DNA from: Mycobacteroides chelonae
GTDB lineage: Bacteria > Actinomycetota > Actinomycetes > Mycobacteriales > Mycobacteriaceae
Assembly (NCBI RefSeq): GCF_016767715.1
Contig: NZ_CP050145.1
Location: 1,922,001-1,986,000 of the forward strand
Reading direction: 5' to 3'
Length of the DNA stretch: 64,000 nt
Under the pieces are notes generated by a model, which searched no databases, was not told the origin of the DNA, and worked only from the letters and a program-made list of their open reading frames with translations. Both the position numbers and the translations under genes were made by a program. Shown in pieces: positions 29,498 through 37,740 of this stretch; within the stretch, counting starts at the first letter, position 1; each line of letters opens with the position of its first letter.

Positions 29498-29903
29498 GCG
29501 CCGCGTCGATCGACAGCGAGCCACCACCGGTAAACACCAGCAGGAAGAAGGCCCAGCAGAACAGGACGGCCAGTTCGCCGTTGTTCTCAATGGGAAGCAG
29601 TCCATCGGACTGGTGCTGGGTGAAATACGCGAACGCCATCGTGCCGGAGGCCAGGAACGCCGCGATGCGGGTCCCGGCGCCGAACAGAATCGCGACACCG
29701 GTGAGGAACTCGATGGCGCCCGCCCACCAGCCCAGCGACCACGACTCCACCGGGGGCATCGAGGCCAGGTCGGGCCAGCGGAACAGGATGGCGGTGCCGT
29801 GCACGGTGAACAGGAACCCGAAGACGATACGGAACAACGACAGGACAACGGGTGTGGCGCCGTCGAGCTTGGCGACTGAGCTGGAGGTGCTGGAAGAGGC
29901 CAT
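29484..29903 (-). CDS. DoxX-family membrane protein (copy B)
   Basis: A 139-aa four-helix membrane protein with the DoxX pattern FRIVFGFLFTVHG, GAIEFLTGVAILFGAGTRIAAF, a YFTQHQSDGLLPIENNGELAVLFCW segment and GGGSLSIDAALKKS. DoxX-type proteins are linked to oxidative-stress membrane complexes (with SodA and SseA in M. tuberculosis) and to quinone or thiosulfate chemistry elsewhere. It is a close paralogue of the gene just upstream (29938-30348), from which it is separated by 34 bases, so tandem duplication is clear. Confidence 0.85.
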   Translation of the reverse strand: MASSSTSSSVAKLDGATPVVLSLFRIVFGFLFTVHGTAILFRWPDLASMPPVESWSLGWWAGAIEFLTGVAILFGAGTRIAAFLASGTMAFAYFTQHQSDGLLPIENNGELAVLFCWAFFLLVFTGGGSLSIDAALKKS

Positions 29904-29937
29904 GGCCAGGATGCTAAACCAATTCTGGCGTAAGGAC

Positions 29938-30348
29938 TTAGCGCTTAGCGCGGGTAATGAATCGGTCGAGCGATAGTGACCCGCCGCCGGTGAACACCAG
30001 CAGGAGGAAGATCCAGCTGTAGAGAGCGGCGCCCTCGCCGTTGTTCTGGATCGGCAACAGCCCCTCGGGCTGGTGGTAGGTGAAGTAGGCGACCGCCATC
30101 GCGCCGGATGACACGAACGCGGCGATCCGGGTGCCGAGCCCGAGGATGATCGCCGCTCCGCCAAGGAACTCGATGATGCCGGCCCACCAGGGCAGGGTGC
30201 CGACGGGCTGCAGGTACGAGGCCAGTGGCCACCCGAACAGGTGAGAGGTGCCGTGTAGGAAGAACAGGAACCCCACCACGATCCGGAATGCCGACAGGGC
30301 GACCGGCGTCAGGCCGGTGAGCTTGGTTTCGATATCAGCGAGTGCCAT
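29938..30348 (-). CDS. DoxX-family membrane protein (copy A)
   Basis: A 136-aa four-helix DoxX protein, tandem paralogue of 29484-29903. It shares FRIVVGFLFFLHGT, GIIEFLGGAAIILGLGTRIAAF, the YFTYHQPEGLLPIQNNGEGAALYSW segment and GGGSLSLDRFITRAKR. Differences are concentrated in the N-terminus and the first loop. It is transcribed with the second copy and lies just downstream of hchA. No substrate can be inferred from sequence. Confidence 0.85.
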   Translation of the reverse strand: MALADIETKLTGLTPVALSAFRIVVGFLFFLHGTSHLFGWPLASYLQPVGTLPWWAGIIEFLGGAAIILGLGTRIAAFVSSGAMAVAYFTYHQPEGLLPIQNNGEGAALYSWIFLLLVFTGGGSLSLDRFITRAKR

Positions 30349-30386
30349 GCGTCTAACAATAGGACCATAGTCCGCTTTATTCCTGC

Positions 30387-31325
30387 CTAGCCGTCGGTGA
30401 CCGCGTTGACCAGGGTCTCCGCCGCCAGCAGGCCGAGGTTGTTGGACGCCAGCGGGCTGTCGCCGGTGAGTAGCTTGCGGTCGGCGTGTGTCTGCCCGGT
30501 GATCCCGGTGTTGAGGATCGTGACGCCCTGCTTATGCAGATTCTCGCCGACAAGCCACGGCATTTGCCCTGGGATGTAACCGATTTCAATGTTGACGCCG
30601 GTGTCCAGGCTGTCCGGGAACACACACAGGCTGTAGCCCTGAAAGGGTGATTCATCGCGGTCCAGTCCGGCGGCCAGCAGCGCGCCCGGGCCATGGCAGA
30701 GGGTGATGATGTATTTGTCGTACTCCAGCGCCCAATCCAAGACCGTCCGGACTTCCTCGCTGTCCGGGATGCCCAGAAGCACGCCGTGACCGCCGGGAAT
30801 GAACACGGCGAGGTAGTCCGAGTCCGGACCCAGGCCCTCGGCGATGATCCGGGAGAGCTTCTGCGGTTTCTTCAGTTGGGCGGACAGCTCGGCGTAGGTC
30901 TTCAACACGGCCTCGTCCTGGCGGGGCATCGCCCAGAGCTCAAGCTTGGCTGGATTGCCGGACACCGTGGCGACATCGATGCCGAAGCCCGCGGCCTTCA
31001 GGTGGTGCAGGGGCAGCAGCATCTCAACGGGATGGTTTCCGGTGGAGAACATCGTCCCGTTCTGCATGAGCATGTAGCGCTCTTCGGTGGCGATCATCAG
31101 GATCTTCCAGCGTCCACCGGTGTAGGCGTTCTCATAGCGAACTCCGGCGAAGTCTGTCTTGGGCGGCACGTACTGGCTCAGCGAGTACGGGGACGGAAAG
31201 AAGGCGTTGTCTTCGGCGGGGTCGGGGACTGGGGTCCTGTTCAGTTCCTCGGCTGCGTTCGGCACGGATTCCACGCTCCTCGAAAAGTTAGACGGGACAT
31301 CTACTTTCAACGTACGCCGCTCCAC
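30387..31325 (-). CDS. hchA: Hsp31-type chaperone / glyoxalase III
   Basis: A 312-aa DJ-1/PfpI superfamily protein of the HchA class. The match to Escherichia coli HchA is obvious: [51 protein letters not shown], the catalytic-cysteine elbow [11 protein letters not shown] and [12 protein letters not shown]. HchA converts methylglyoxal to lactate without glutathione and acts as a holding chaperone. An extra N-terminal stretch of about 30 residues precedes the conserved part. GTG at 31325 has a good GGAG upstream, but later starts cannot be excluded. The glnA1 terminator lies just upstream. Confidence 0.9.
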   Translation of the reverse strand: MERRTLKVDVPSNFSRSVESVPNAAEELNRTPVPDPAEDNAFFPSPYSLSQYVPPKTDFAGVRYENAYTGGRWKILMIATEERYMLMQNGTMFSTGNHPVEMLLPLHHLKAAGFGIDVATVSGNPAKLELWAMPRQDEAVLKTYAELSAQLKKPQKLSRIIAEGLGPDSDYLAVFIPGGHGVLLGIPDSEEVRTVLDWALEYDKYIITLCHGPGALLAAGLDRDESPFQGYSLCVFPDSLDTGVNIEIGYIPGQMPWLVGENLHKQGVTILNTGITGQTHADRKLLTGDSPLASNNLGLLAAETLVNAVTDG

Positions 31326-31347
31326 CGTACTCCGTGCCGCGAAAACG

Positions 31348-31380
31348 ACAAGGCCCCCGGGAAGATCCCGGGGGCCTTGT
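31348..31380 (-). terminator. Intrinsic terminator of glnA1
   Basis: Perfect 15-bp inverted repeat (ACAAGGCCCCCGGGA / TCCCGGGGGCCTTGT) with a 3-base loop, 22 bases past the glnA1 stop. In the glnA1 direction the hairpin is followed by CGTTTTCG, a short U-tract. It also separates glnA1 transcription from hchA on the same strand. Confidence 0.92.
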
Positions 31381-31402
31381 GCGATGTGCGGATTACACGG
31401 CT

Positions 31403-32839
31403 CTACACATCAAAGTACAGAGCAACTTCGTACGGGTGAGGACGGATGTTGATCGGCTCGATCTCGTTCTCGCGCTTGAACGCGATCCAGGTCTCGATCA
31501 GATCGGAGGTGAAAACGCCACCCTCGGTGAGGTATTCGTGATCCTTCTCGAGGTTGTCGATCACGGTGGCCAGGTTGGTCGGGGCCTGCGGAATGTTGGC
31601 GGCCTCCTCCGGAGGCAGCTCGTACAGGTCCTTGTCGACGGGCGCCAGCGGCTCGATCTTGTTCTTGATGCCGTCGATGCCTGCCATCAGCATGGCCGCG
31701 AACGCCAGGTACGGGTTACCCGAGCTGTCCGGGCAACGGAACTCGAGGCGCTTGGCCTTCGGGTTGTTGCCGGTGATCGGGATACGCACGCACGCTGAGC
31801 GGTTGCGCTGGCTGTAGACCAGGTTGATCGGGGCCTCGTAGCCCGGCACCAGCCGCTTGTAGGAGTTCACCGTCGGGTTCGTGAACGCGAGCAGCGACGG
31901 GGCGTGGTGCAGGATGCCGCCGATGTAGTGACGGGCCACGTCCGAGAGCCCGGCGTATCCGGCCTCATCGTGGAACAGCGGCTTGCCGTCCTTCCACAGG
32001 GACATGTGGGCGTGCATACCCGATCCGTTGTCACCGAACAGGGGCTTGGGCATGAAGGTGACGGTCTTGCCGTTGGCCCACGCGGTGTTCTTGATGATGT
32101 ATTTGAACAACAGCACGTCGTCGGCCGCGGCCAGCAGCGTGTTGAACTTGTAGTTGATCTCGGCCTGCCCACCGGTGCCCACCTCGTGGTGACCGCGCTC
32201 CAGGGTGAATCCGGCGTTGATCAGGTTGGTGGTCATCTCGTCACGCAGGTCGACGAAGTGGTCGTACGGGGCGACGGGGAAGTAGCCACCCTTGGGGCGC
32301 ACCTTGTAGCCGCGGTTCGGGCTGCCGTCCTCCTCGTAGGGCTCGCCGGTGTTCCACCAGCCAGCCTCGGAGTCGATCTCGTAGAAGGTGCCGTTGATCT
32401 TCGAGTCGAAGCTGACCGAGTCGAAGATGTAGAACTCTGCCTCGGCGCCGAAGTAACAGGTGTCGGCGATGCCGGTGCTGGTCAGGTACTGCTCCGCCTT
32501 GCGGGCCACGTTGCGCGGGTCACGCGAGTAAGCCTCGCGGGTGAACGGGTCGTGGACGAAGAAGTTGACGTTCAGCGTCTTGGCGGCGCGGAACGGGTCG
32601 ATCTTGGCCGTCGAGATATCGGGGAGCAGCAGCATGTCGGACTCGTGGATCGACTGGAATCCGCGCACGGAGGATCCGTCGAAGCCAAGGCCGTCTTCGA
32701 AGACGCTGGCATCGAAAGCAGATGCAGGGATGGAGAAGTGCTGCACGACGCCCGGCAGGTCACAGAACCTGACGTCCACGTACTCGACCTTCTCGTCGGC
32801 AATGAACTTGAATACCTCGTCGGGGCTACTGAACGCCAT
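31403..32839 (-). CDS. glnA1: Type I glutamine synthetase GlnA1
   Basis: A 478-aa protein, the same length as M. tuberculosis GlnA1 (Rv2220), making glutamine from glutamate, ammonia and ATP as a dodecamer. Visible motifs are [59 protein letters not shown] and [12 protein letters not shown]. The adenylylation site is Tyr406 in [12 protein letters not shown], the target of the glnE product encoded about 7 kb away. ATG at 32839 has a GGAG-like Shine-Dalgarno just upstream. It is divergent from the RDD gene. Confidence 0.98.
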   Translation of the reverse strand: MAFSSPDEVFKFIADEKVEYVDVRFCDLPGVVQHFSIPASAFDASVFEDGLGFDGSSVRGFQSIHESDMLLLPDISTAKIDPFRAAKTLNVNFFVHDPFTREAYSRDPRNVARKAEQYLTSTGIADTCYFGAEAEFYIFDSVSFDSKINGTFYEIDSEAGWWNTGEPYEEDGSPNRGYKVRPKGGYFPVAPYDHFVDLRDEMTTNLINAGFTLERGHHEVGTGGQAEINYKFNTLLAAADDVLLFKYIIKNTAWANGKTVTFMPKPLFGDNGSGMHAHMSLWKDGKPLFHDEAGYAGLSDVARHYIGGILHHAPSLLAFTNPTVNSYKRLVPGYEAPINLVYSQRNRSACVRIPITGNNPKAKRLEFRCPDSSGNPYLAFAAMLMAGIDGIKNKIEPLAPVDKDLYELPPEEAANIPQAPTNLATVIDNLEKDHEYLTEGGVFTSDLIETWIAFKRENEIEPINIRPHPYEVALYFDV

Positions 32840-32937
32840 GCTTCTCCTTAATTGCCTCTTGTTCCACTGATCCATGAACGCGCGAATGAACCTATGGAGC
32901 CGGTGTTGCCTGCCGGTCAACCATATGTTGCGCGGAT

Positions 32938-32949
32938 GTTACGCGTAAC
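32938..32949. promoter_or_regulatory. Palindrome between glnA1 and RDD gene
   Basis: GTTACGCGTAAC is a perfect 12-bp palindrome in the 140-base divergent gap, about 100 bases before the glnA1 start and 30 before the RDD start. GTTAC/GTAAC half-sites resemble those described for the nitrogen regulator GlnR, but the spacing differs from the usual GTNAC-N6-GAAAC, so the assignment is tentative. Confidence 0.4.
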
Positions 32950-32979
32950 CACAGTTCGGTTGGCATTTACGCTGTGAGT

Positions 32980-33444
32980 ATGGCGCGAGACCTGGGTTCA
33001 TGGTTGTCGGGGCTTGGTTCGGTGCAGGGCGCGGGCAACTCTCGGTACCCGGGAGAGCAGCTCGGTCTGCCCGCGACCGGGCCCGGATCGGCGGCACCGA
33101 TGGCGCGGCGGCTACTGGCGCTGCTGCTCGATTGGCTGATCGCCGGTGGCCTGGCGCTGCTGTTCGTCAAGGGAAATCTGTTGTCGCCCACGCTTTCCTC
33201 GGCCCAGCTGCTGACCTGGATCGCGATCGGAACGGTCGCGGTGCGGCTGTGGCGGTTCACTCCTGGCCAATACCTGGCGGGCTTGCAGGTCGCGCCCGCC
33301 GACGGGACCAACTCGGTGGGCATCGGCCGCGCGTTCATCCGGAATCTGCTGATCGCCCTCATCGTGCCGCCGCTCATCACCGACGTTGACGGCCGTGGTC
33401 TGCACGACCGGGTGACCCGCACCGTCGTGATTCGTTCCCGCTAG
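32980..33444 (+). CDS. RDD-family membrane protein (Rv2219A type)
   Basis: A 154-aa protein with an RDD domain: MARRLLALLLDWLIAGGLALL, LWRFTPGQYLAGLQVAP and the terminal DGRGLHDRVTRTVVI. Two to three transmembrane helices are predicted. It occupies the position of Rv2219A next to glnA1. Function is unknown; RDD proteins may bind or transport ions or peptides. ATG at 32980 is preferred to GTG 32974 because MARDLGSW matches the family start. The MFS gene starts at the very next base after its stop. Confidence 0.85.
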   Translation: MARDLGSWLSGLGSVQGAGNSRYPGEQLGLPATGPGSAAPMARRLLALLLDWLIAGGLALLFVKGNLLSPTLSSAQLLTWIAIGTVAVRLWRFTPGQYLAGLQVAPADGTNSVGIGRAFIRNLLIALIVPPLITDVDGRGLHDRVTRTVVIRSR

Positions 33445-34839
33445 ATGATCCTGCTCGCCGTCTGCATGGCGGTGTTCATGCTGCTGCTCGACATGACGAT
33501 CGTGTCGAGCGCACTCGCCGACCTGCAGCTGTCCCTGGGGGCTGACCTCGCCGATCTGCAATGGGTCATCGACGCCTATGCGCTGCCGATGGCAGGGCTG
33601 CTGCTCACGGCCGCCACTCTCGGTGATCGTCTGGGCCGCCGACGGCTCTACCTGCTGGGCATCGTGCTGTTCACCGCGGCCTCGCTGGGCTGTGCGCTCG
33701 CGACCAGTGCGCCCATGCTGATCGGGGTGCGGGCCCTGCAGGGCATCGGCGGAGCGATCCTGCTGGCGGTATCGCTGCCGATCATCGCCGCGGCGTATCC
33801 GCAGGAGCGCCGCGGTGCCCCCATCGCGATCTACGGCGCGGTGATGGGTGCGGGCAGCGCCGCCGGTCCACTGCTGGGCGGATTTCTCGTCACACACTTC
33901 GGATGGCAGTCGATCTTCCTGGTCAACCTTCCGGTCGGGGTGCTCGCGCTGGTGATCGCGGTGCGGCACCTGCCCGAGACCCGGGCCGACGAGCTGCGGC
34001 CGGTCGACTGGGTAGGCACCGTGCTGCTCACCGTCGGGCTGGTTACCGGCGTCTTCTCGGTGATCTCTCTGCACGACGGCGGAATTGGGGGCCGCATGTC
34101 CGGTGCGCTGGCCATTGTCGCGGTACTGGCCCTCGTGCTGTTCTTCTGGTGGGAGGGGCGCGCCCCCGCGCCCATGCTGAGCCTGCGACTGGCCACCTCA
34201 CCCGGTTTCGCCGGGGTCTGGGTTGCCGCCGCCGCGGCCTCCGGCACGCTGATCGCGGCCACCAACTATCTGGCGTTGTACTTCATGAACACATTGGGTT
34301 ACAACGCATTTGAGACAGGTCTGCGGGCCGGGCCACTCACCCTCGCCACCATCGTGGGAGCCCCGTTGGGGATCCTGGCGGGTAGGCGACTGCCCACCAG
34401 GATTGCCATCCCGGGCGGCGTGGCGCTGGTGGCCGTCGGATTGTGGGCTGCGTCGGGCGCTCACGCCGATACGGTCTGGACCCATTTCATCTTCGGCTCG
34501 GCATTGGCCGGGTTGGGGCTGGGAGCGCTCTCGGCGATGACATCCGATGCCGCACTGCAGTTCGTGCCATTGGATGACGCCGGGATGGCGACCGGGTCGG
34601 TGAGCACGGGCCGCCAGATCGGCATCCTCTTGGGCGTGGCAGGCATGGGCGTGGCATTCGGGCATGCCGCGGCCGGTAAGGCCGATGCGCGGGCCGCGGG
34701 CGCCGCGGGCATCGACAGCGTGCTGTTGCTGGGGGCGGCCGGGGCGGCCTGCGCCGCGTTCATTTCGCTGATTCTGCTCACTGTCGCTACGATGAATCGC
34801 TCGCACGATCCGGCCACCGGGGAGTCGCTAGCTATCTAG
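33445..34839 (+). CDS. MFS drug/metabolite exporter (DHA2 type)
   Basis: A 464-aa major facilitator with about 14 predicted helices, typical of the DHA2 (EmrB/QacA-like) family. Motif A is GDRLGRRRLYLLG (about 54-66), and the antiporter motif C region is GAVMGAGSAAGPLLGGFL (about 131-148). LDMTIVSSALADL in helix 1 carries the family Asp. ATG at 33445 directly follows the RDD stop TAG. It begins a block absent from this position in M. tuberculosis and may export the product of the acyltransferase/hydroxylase/P450 genes that follow. Confidence 0.9.
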   Translation: MILLAVCMAVFMLLLDMTIVSSALADLQLSLGADLADLQWVIDAYALPMAGLLLTAATLGDRLGRRRLYLLGIVLFTAASLGCALATSAPMLIGVRALQGIGGAILLAVSLPIIAAAYPQERRGAPIAIYGAVMGAGSAAGPLLGGFLVTHFGWQSIFLVNLPVGVLALVIAVRHLPETRADELRPVDWVGTVLLTVGLVTGVFSVISLHDGGIGGRMSGALAIVAVLALVLFFWWEGRAPAPMLSLRLATSPGFAGVWVAAAAASGTLIAATNYLALYFMNTLGYNAFETGLRAGPLTLATIVGAPLGILAGRRLPTRIAIPGGVALVAVGLWAASGAHADTVWTHFIFGSALAGLGLGALSAMTSDAALQFVPLDDAGMATGSVSTGRQIGILLGVAGMGVAFGHAAAGKADARAAGAAGIDSVLLLGAAGAACAAFISLILLTVATMNRSHDPATGESLAI

Positions 34840-34929
34840 CCATCGGTGATCGCGCCTGCCTGCACGGATGCCCACAGGGATTTGTGCATAGCGGTCGTAC
34901 GCCGTAGACAGAGGGAGTAGCTTTCGATC

Positions 34930-35766
34930 ATGGAGAGCGCGGCGGTTCTCATCGCGGCGCCCGGTGTCGGTTCCGATCGGGGGACGGACGCGAACCCGCG
35001 GCCGCGGTACAGCATTGTCTTGTCGTCAGATCCGGCTGAAGTTGAAGCCGCGCAACGACTTCGGTATCAGGCGTTCGCCGACGAAATGGGGGCGCCACTG
35101 CCGCACGCTGTTCGTGGGCCCATCACAGGCGAGATGATCGACCTGGACAAGCTGGATCCCTATTGCGATCACCTACTGGCTCGCGACGAGGACACCGGCG
35201 CCATCATCGGCTGTTGTCGGCTACTGCCGCCCGAGGGGTATCAGGCAGCGGGGGAGACGTTCACCGACTCCATGTTCGATGCCTCGGCACTCGACCCGCT
35301 GCGGCCCAAACTGGTTGAGATCGGCCGGGTTACTGTCGCGCCCGAACACCGCAACGGCGCGGTGATGGGGATCCTGTGGGCCGGGATCTTCCGGTACCAG
35401 CAGATGACCGAGCATCAATACGCGATCGGCTGCCTGTCCGTGCGGATGGAGGACGGCGGGCCGCGTGGATCGTTGGTGCGCTCGGTGCATGACTTCGCAC
35501 AGCGGTTTGCCGCCCCCGACGAATACCGTGTCGTGCCCAGAAACCCCGTCGTTGTGGACGGCGTGCCCCTGGAGGAGATCCCGCCTCAGGAGAAGGCGAA
35601 GATCCCGCCGCTGCTGCACGGATGCCTGCGCATCGGCGGACGTATCTGTGGACCGCCGTCCTTCGACCCGGAGTTCGACATGGCGGACTTCTTGGTACTG
35701 GTCACCAAGGACACTGCGCGGCAACGCTATCTGGAGCGTCTGGAGCGGTCCCTTGCTCTCGGATAG
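34930..35766 (+). CDS. OlsB-like GNAT N-acyltransferase
   Basis: A 278-aa protein of the hemolysin-like/OlsB GNAT class (acyl-ACP:amine N-acyltransferases). Family marks are AAQRLRYQAFADEMGAP, DPYCDHLLARDEDTGAIIGCCRLLPP, VEIGRVTVAPEHRNGAVMGILW, IGCLSVRMEDGG, PPLLHGCLRIGGRICGPPSF and DPEFDMADFLVLV. OlsB attaches a 3-hydroxy fatty acid to the alpha-amino group of ornithine. Its 3' end overlaps the start of a lysine/ornithine N-hydroxylase gene by about 14 bases, which points to an acylated, N-hydroxylated amino-acid product. The acyl donor and amine are unknown. Confidence 0.82.
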   Translation: MESAAVLIAAPGVGSDRGTDANPRPRYSIVLSSDPAEVEAAQRLRYQAFADEMGAPLPHAVRGPITGEMIDLDKLDPYCDHLLARDEDTGAIIGCCRLLPPEGYQAAGETFTDSMFDASALDPLRPKLVEIGRVTVAPEHRNGAVMGILWAGIFRYQQMTEHQYAIGCLSVRMEDGGPRGSLVRSVHDFAQRFAAPDEYRVVPRNPVVVDGVPLEEIPPQEKAKIPPLLHGCLRIGGRICGPPSFDPEFDMADFLVLVTKDTARQRYLERLERSLALG

Positions 35767-37045
35767 CCATAGTTCTCACGATGTGCTCGGGATCGGATTC
35801 GGGCCATCGAACCTGGCGCTGGCAATAGCGCTCTCCGAACATCCGCACCGGGCATCGGCCAAGTTCGTTGATGCCCAATCGCAATTCGGATGGCATCGCG
35901 GCATGCTGATCCCGGGCGCGCGGATGCAGGTCGCCTTCCTCAAAGACCTGGTGACCTTACGAAATCCCAAGAGTCACTACACCTTTGTCAACTACCTGAC
36001 AGAGCGTGGGCGACTGCCGGACTTCATCAACCAACAGAGTTTCTTCCCGACCCGGGAGGAATTCCACGACTACCTGGATTGGGCGCAGCAGGCGCTCGGG
36101 GCCGATGTCGTCTATTCCTCGCGGATGGTCGGAGTTCGCGCCGCCGCCGACGGGTTCGAGGTGCGGCTGCAGGACACGTCGGGATTGTCGCCGGACCGTC
36201 TGACGCATGCGCGGGCTCTTGTCCTCGGCTGCGGAACGTTCCCGGCGATGCCGTCCGGTATCAATCCCACCGCGCGGCAATGGCATAGCAGCGAGCTGTT
36301 GCACCGGCTCGGTACGTGGGACGGTGCTCCGGCCCGCGTCGCGGTGGTGGGCGCCGGGCAGAGCGCGGCCGAGGCGGTGGCGTATCTGCACAGCCGCTAC
36401 CCCGATGCCCAGGTGCACGCGATCTTTGCGCGCTACGGATACAGCCCGGCAGATGACAGCCCCTACGCGAACAGGATTTTCGATCCGGCCGCGGTGGACG
36501 ACTTCTATGGTGCGCCCCCCGAGATCCGTCGCCAGCTGGTCGACTATCACCGCGACACCAACTACGCGGCAGTCGACTCTCCGCTGATCGCCGATCTCTA
36601 CGACCGCGAGTATCGGGAACGGGTCAGCGGGCAGCGGCGCCTGTGGATGCACAACGCCTCGAAGATCGTTGCCGTGGACGAGGCGCCCGAACGGGTACGC
36701 CTGGCCGTGACACATCAGCCGAGCTCCTCGACCGAGCTGCTCGACTGCGATTTGGTGGTGTACGCCACCGGGTACCGGCCGTTGGATGTGCGGGCATTCC
36801 TGGGACCGCTGGCTTCGTGTTACGAATTCGACGCCGATGGCCGGCCGGTGGTCGAACGCGACTACCGGCTACGGGCGCGGGCAGGTGCCCCGGGAGACGT
36901 CTACCTCAACGGATCGGTGGAGCACAGTCACGGGCTGTCGTCCTCGTTGCTCTCCAATGTCGCGGTGCGGGCTGGCGAGATTGTGGATTCGCTGGTCGCC
37001 GAGGCGGAGACCCGTGACGCGGTGGCGTCCTTCAAGACCGGGTAG
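35753..37045 (+). CDS. Lysine/ornithine N-hydroxylase (siderophore-type flavin monooxygenase)
   Basis: A protein of about 430 aa in the IucD/PvdA family, which hydroxylates the side-chain amine of lysine or ornithine using FAD and NADPH. Motifs are GIGFGPSNLALAIAL (FAD), FGWHRGMLIPGARMQVAFLKD, TLRNPKSHYTFVNYL, VVGAGQSAAEAVAYL (NADPH), PYANRIFDP and VVYATGYRP. No NRPS gene is in the window. The start is uncertain: TTG 35753 overlaps the upstream gene, and GTG 35783 is the alternative just before the FAD motif. The last 118 bases are antisense to the TetR gene. Confidence 0.87.
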   Translation: MLSDSHSSHDVLGIGFGPSNLALAIALSEHPHRASAKFVDAQSQFGWHRGMLIPGARMQVAFLKDLVTLRNPKSHYTFVNYLTERGRLPDFINQQSFFPTREEFHDYLDWAQQALGADVVYSSRMVGVRAAADGFEVRLQDTSGLSPDRLTHARALVLGCGTFPAMPSGINPTARQWHSSELLHRLGTWDGAPARVAVVGAGQSAAEAVAYLHSRYPDAQVHAIFARYGYSPADDSPYANRIFDPAAVDDFYGAPPEIRRQLVDYHRDTNYAAVDSPLIADLYDREYRERVSGQRRLWMHNASKIVAVDEAPERVRLAVTHQPSSSTELLDCDLVVYATGYRPLDVRAFLGPLASCYEFDADGRPVVERDYRLRARAGAPGDVYLNGSVEHSHGLSSSLLSNVAVRAGEIVDSLVAEAETRDAVASFKTG

Positions 37046-37572
37046 ACGAAGCGCTCGATCATCTCTGCCTCCAGCGCCGGGTCTGCTGCGGGCCAGAACA
37101 GAAATGCCATCACTACGCGCGAAATCCATTGCGCGGCAGTGTCGTCAGCGAGCCCGGTAAACATTGATGCCGAACGTGGAATTTCGGAGGTCGGGCTCAG
37201 ATAGGAGCCGAGCGAGGCCGGCGACATCGTCGCCACCATTGCGCTGACAATCGGATCGTTGCGGATAGCGGTCAACGAGGCGGTGATGGCGGTGACCGCA
37301 CGCCGCTGGGCGTCCGCGGACTCGACCGCCCGCTGTATGTCGGTGGTGACATTTGCGATGTTCCGGGCCAGCACGGCGTCGACAATCGCAGGCTTGCCTC
37401 CGATGTGCCGATACAGCGTCGCGCGTGAGCACCCCGCCTCGCGGGCCACCGCATCCAGATTCAGCCGGTCCAGCCCGTGCCGCGCGATCTGCCGAGCCGC
37501 GACCGACACGATGCGGTCGGCGGCCGCGGCATGGCGGTCGCCGGGGTGCAGCCAGTCGGAGTGAGGTGACAT
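36928..37572 (-). CDS. TetR-family regulator
   Basis: A 214-aa regulator. The N-terminal helix-turn-helix is at about residues 17-63 (AADRIVSVAARQIARHGLDR, VAREAGCSRATLYRHIGGK). The C-terminal ligand domain has SPASLGSYLSP and WISRVVMAFLFWP. It diverges from the P450 gene across a 168-base gap holding an inverted repeat, so it probably controls that gene and itself. Its 3' end runs into the N-hydroxylase gene on the opposite strand. Confidence 0.87.
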   Translation of the reverse strand: MSPHSDWLHPGDRHAAAADRIVSVAARQIARHGLDRLNLDAVAREAGCSRATLYRHIGGKPAIVDAVLARNIANVTTDIQRAVESADAQRRAVTAITASLTAIRNDPIVSAMVATMSPASLGSYLSPTSEIPRSASMFTGLADDTAAQWISRVVMAFLFWPAADPALEAEMIERFVYPVLKDATASRVSASATSESTISPARTATLESNEDDSP

Positions 37573-37587
37573 CAGTTCCTCAATCTA

Positions 37588-37600
37588 TCTCAAGATGAGA
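37588..37600. promoter_or_regulatory. Candidate TetR operator
   Basis: TCTCA-AGA-TGAGA is a perfect 5-bp-arm inverted repeat 16 bases upstream of the TetR start codon, in the gap shared with the P450 gene. Position and symmetry suit autoregulation by the adjacent TetR protein. No experimental operator is known to me. Confidence 0.4.
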
Positions 37601-37740
37601 CATAACTACCTAGAGTTCTCAGTGTTTCTGCTGGTAGCGCAGCCGCCGTGAGACGCCACAGATCATGCCTCTGAACGGATGTTTCTCAGTTTCCCGAATG
37701 CCTTGACGTGCGGTTTTCCGGTCTGTCAGCCTCATGAGTG

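Noticed and set aside
35465..35752. Upstream extension of the N-hydroxylase frame into the acyltransferase gene
   Set aside because: The acyltransferase frame is the conserved one there; the flavin-binding motif sits at the very N-terminus when translation starts at about 35753-35783.
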